A stretch of 6,614 nucleotides of DNA, from contig CANQQN010000104.1 of assembly GCA_947625995.1 (NCBI GenBank), forward strand, positions 1 to 6,614, read 5' to 3'. Under the pieces are notes generated by a model, which was given only the letters and a program-made list of their open reading frames with translations, ran no database searches and was not told where the DNA came from. The stretch is from an uncultured Lachnospiraceae bacterium (GTDB lineage: Bacteria > Bacillota > Clostridia > Lachnospirales > Lachnospiraceae). Shown here in pieces: positions 6,135-6,614 of this stretch (the first letter of the stretch is position 1; each line of letters begins with the position of its first letter). Both the position numbers and the translations under genes were made by a program.

Positions 6135-6248
6135 ATTTTTCTTCCTTTCTTCACGTTTCTTTTTTCTGTCGTTTGCCGCCTGCAACAGCTTATGACTTAC
6201 AGGCGTCCGCTTTCTGCGGGCCGTCAGCCTGTTTTCCCGCACCCGGCC
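6135..6248 (-). other. Spacer between the PBP gene and tyrS, without a T-box
   Basis: These 114 bases contain the tyrS ribosome binding site (6141-6147) and an imperfect stem on 6200-6231 (CAGGC/GCCTG outside, CCGC/GCGG inside, loop of 5, with an internal loop). On the minus strand no T run follows the stem, so it is not a convincing terminator of the PBP gene. I see no AGGGTGGNACCGCG-type T-box element and no convincing promoter, so tyrS may be read from upstream together with the PBP gene. Confidence 0.5.
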
Positions 6249-6614
6249 TTAATGGGCGGTGCAGTACTCCTCCGGCGCGTTATCCTTCGCGAAATATTCT
6301 TCTCTGGCGGGACATCCGTCCTTTGCCAGCTTTCCGGAATACGTGCACACCGTCTTTGTCACTACGCTGTCCGGCACGGTAAACTCCCGACGCTCCAGAT
6401 TTTCATGCACCCGCTCCATAATGCGCCTCCACAGGGTCCTGTGGAAGGAAGCGTTTGGAAGGCTGGTGTTGACGTCATAGCCTCCCCATATGGAGCAAAC
6501 ATAATAAGGCGTAAAAGCGGAAAGCCAAACGTCGTATGTCTCCGAGGTGGTACCTGTCTTACCTGCAATGGGCATGGTGCCGAAGTACGCGCTGGCGCCG
6601 GCAATAATCATCTT
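6249..6614 (-). CDS. Class A penicillin-binding protein, C-terminal part
   Basis: Only the last 121 residues are in the window; the gene continues past base 6614. The visible part is the end of the penicillin-binding transpeptidase domain, which cross-links peptidoglycan stem peptides outside the membrane and is the target of beta-lactams. The KTG motif appears as AGKTGTTSETYD, followed by WLSAFTPYYVCSIWGGYD, close to the post-KTG sequence of bifunctional (PBP1a-type) enzymes, then a helix (about RTLWRRIMERVHE). The tail has four cysteines in a pattern like CTYSGKLAKDGCP and EEYCTAH, which is common at the ends of clostridial class A PBPs and may form disulfides. The glycosyltransferase domain expected of class A lies outside the window, so that assignment rests on the tail. 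tyrS follows after 114 bases. Confidence 0.9.
   Translation of the reverse strand, partial: KMIIAGASAYFGTMPIAGKTGTTSETYDVWLSAFTPYYVCSIWGGYDVNTSLPNASFHRTLWRRIMERVHENLERREFTVPDSVVTKTVCTYSGKLAKDGCPAREEYFAKDNAPEEYCTAH

Noticed and set aside
6200..6231. Stem between the PBP gene and tyrS as a terminator
   Set aside because: The stem is interrupted by an uneven internal loop, and on the minus strand it is followed by TAAGTCATAA with no T run. The T run on the other side would serve only plus-strand transcription, and no plus-strand gene is near.
6135..6242. In-frame 36-codon extension upstream of tyrS
   Set aside because: The extension is rich in Lys and Arg, has no ribosome site, and would make TyrS longer than its family. 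ATG 6134 has a good ribosome site and gives the standard 407 residues.
6541..6560. GGTGGTACC on the plus strand resembling the core of a T-box element
   Set aside because: It lies antisense within the PBP coding region, where it encodes part of the KTGTTSE stretch, and no plus-strand gene or terminator stem follows it. The match is best explained by the codons used.

Overview
This looks like chromosomal DNA from a low-to-mid GC, Gram-positive anaerobe, most likely a gut clostridium of the Lachnospiraceae type. The reasons are AGGAGG-type ribosome binding sites, use of GTG and TTG starts, a Bacillus/Clostridium-type TyrS with a KMGKT motif, a clostridial class A penicillin-binding protein tail, and VanR/VanS-like regulators. 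The family-level placement is an inference. No insertion sequence, phage gene, CRISPR array, tRNA or rRNA was recognised.

Layout: six genes lie on the minus strand and read right to left. They are the 3' end of a class A penicillin-binding protein (6249-6614, cut by the window edge), tyrS (4911-6134), a VanR-like response regulator (4201-4896), a VanS-like histidine kinase (3009-4208), a membrane-anchored C39-family peptidase-like protein (1993-2844) and a membrane-anchored N-acetylmuramoyl-L-alanine amidase (1168-1899). A seventh gene, VanZ-like with an extra extracytoplasmic domain (47-1150), lies on the plus strand and converges on the amidase gene with only 17 bases between the stops.

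Apart from tyrS, every gene concerns the cell envelope: peptidoglycan synthesis (PBP), peptidoglycan cleavage (amidase), a probable surface cysteine peptidase or hydrolase (C39), a VanZ-family membrane protein, and a two-component system of the type that senses glycopeptides or cell-wall stress. No vanH, vanA/B/D-type ligase, vanX or vanY is present in this window, so nothing here shows glycopeptide resistance.

The most informative signal is in the AT-rich gap between the kinase and the C39 gene. Two copies of GTAAGAAA lie exactly 11 bases apart on the minus strand, overlapping the kinase stop codon. The second copy fits TCGTANGAAANTT, the VanR-binding consensus as I remember it from enterococcal van promoters. 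A plausible promoter follows directly. This suggests that the VanR-like regulator activates the adjacent C39-amidase pair, making regulators plus two surface hydrolases a small cell-wall stress module. No stretch over 300 bases lacks a gene.
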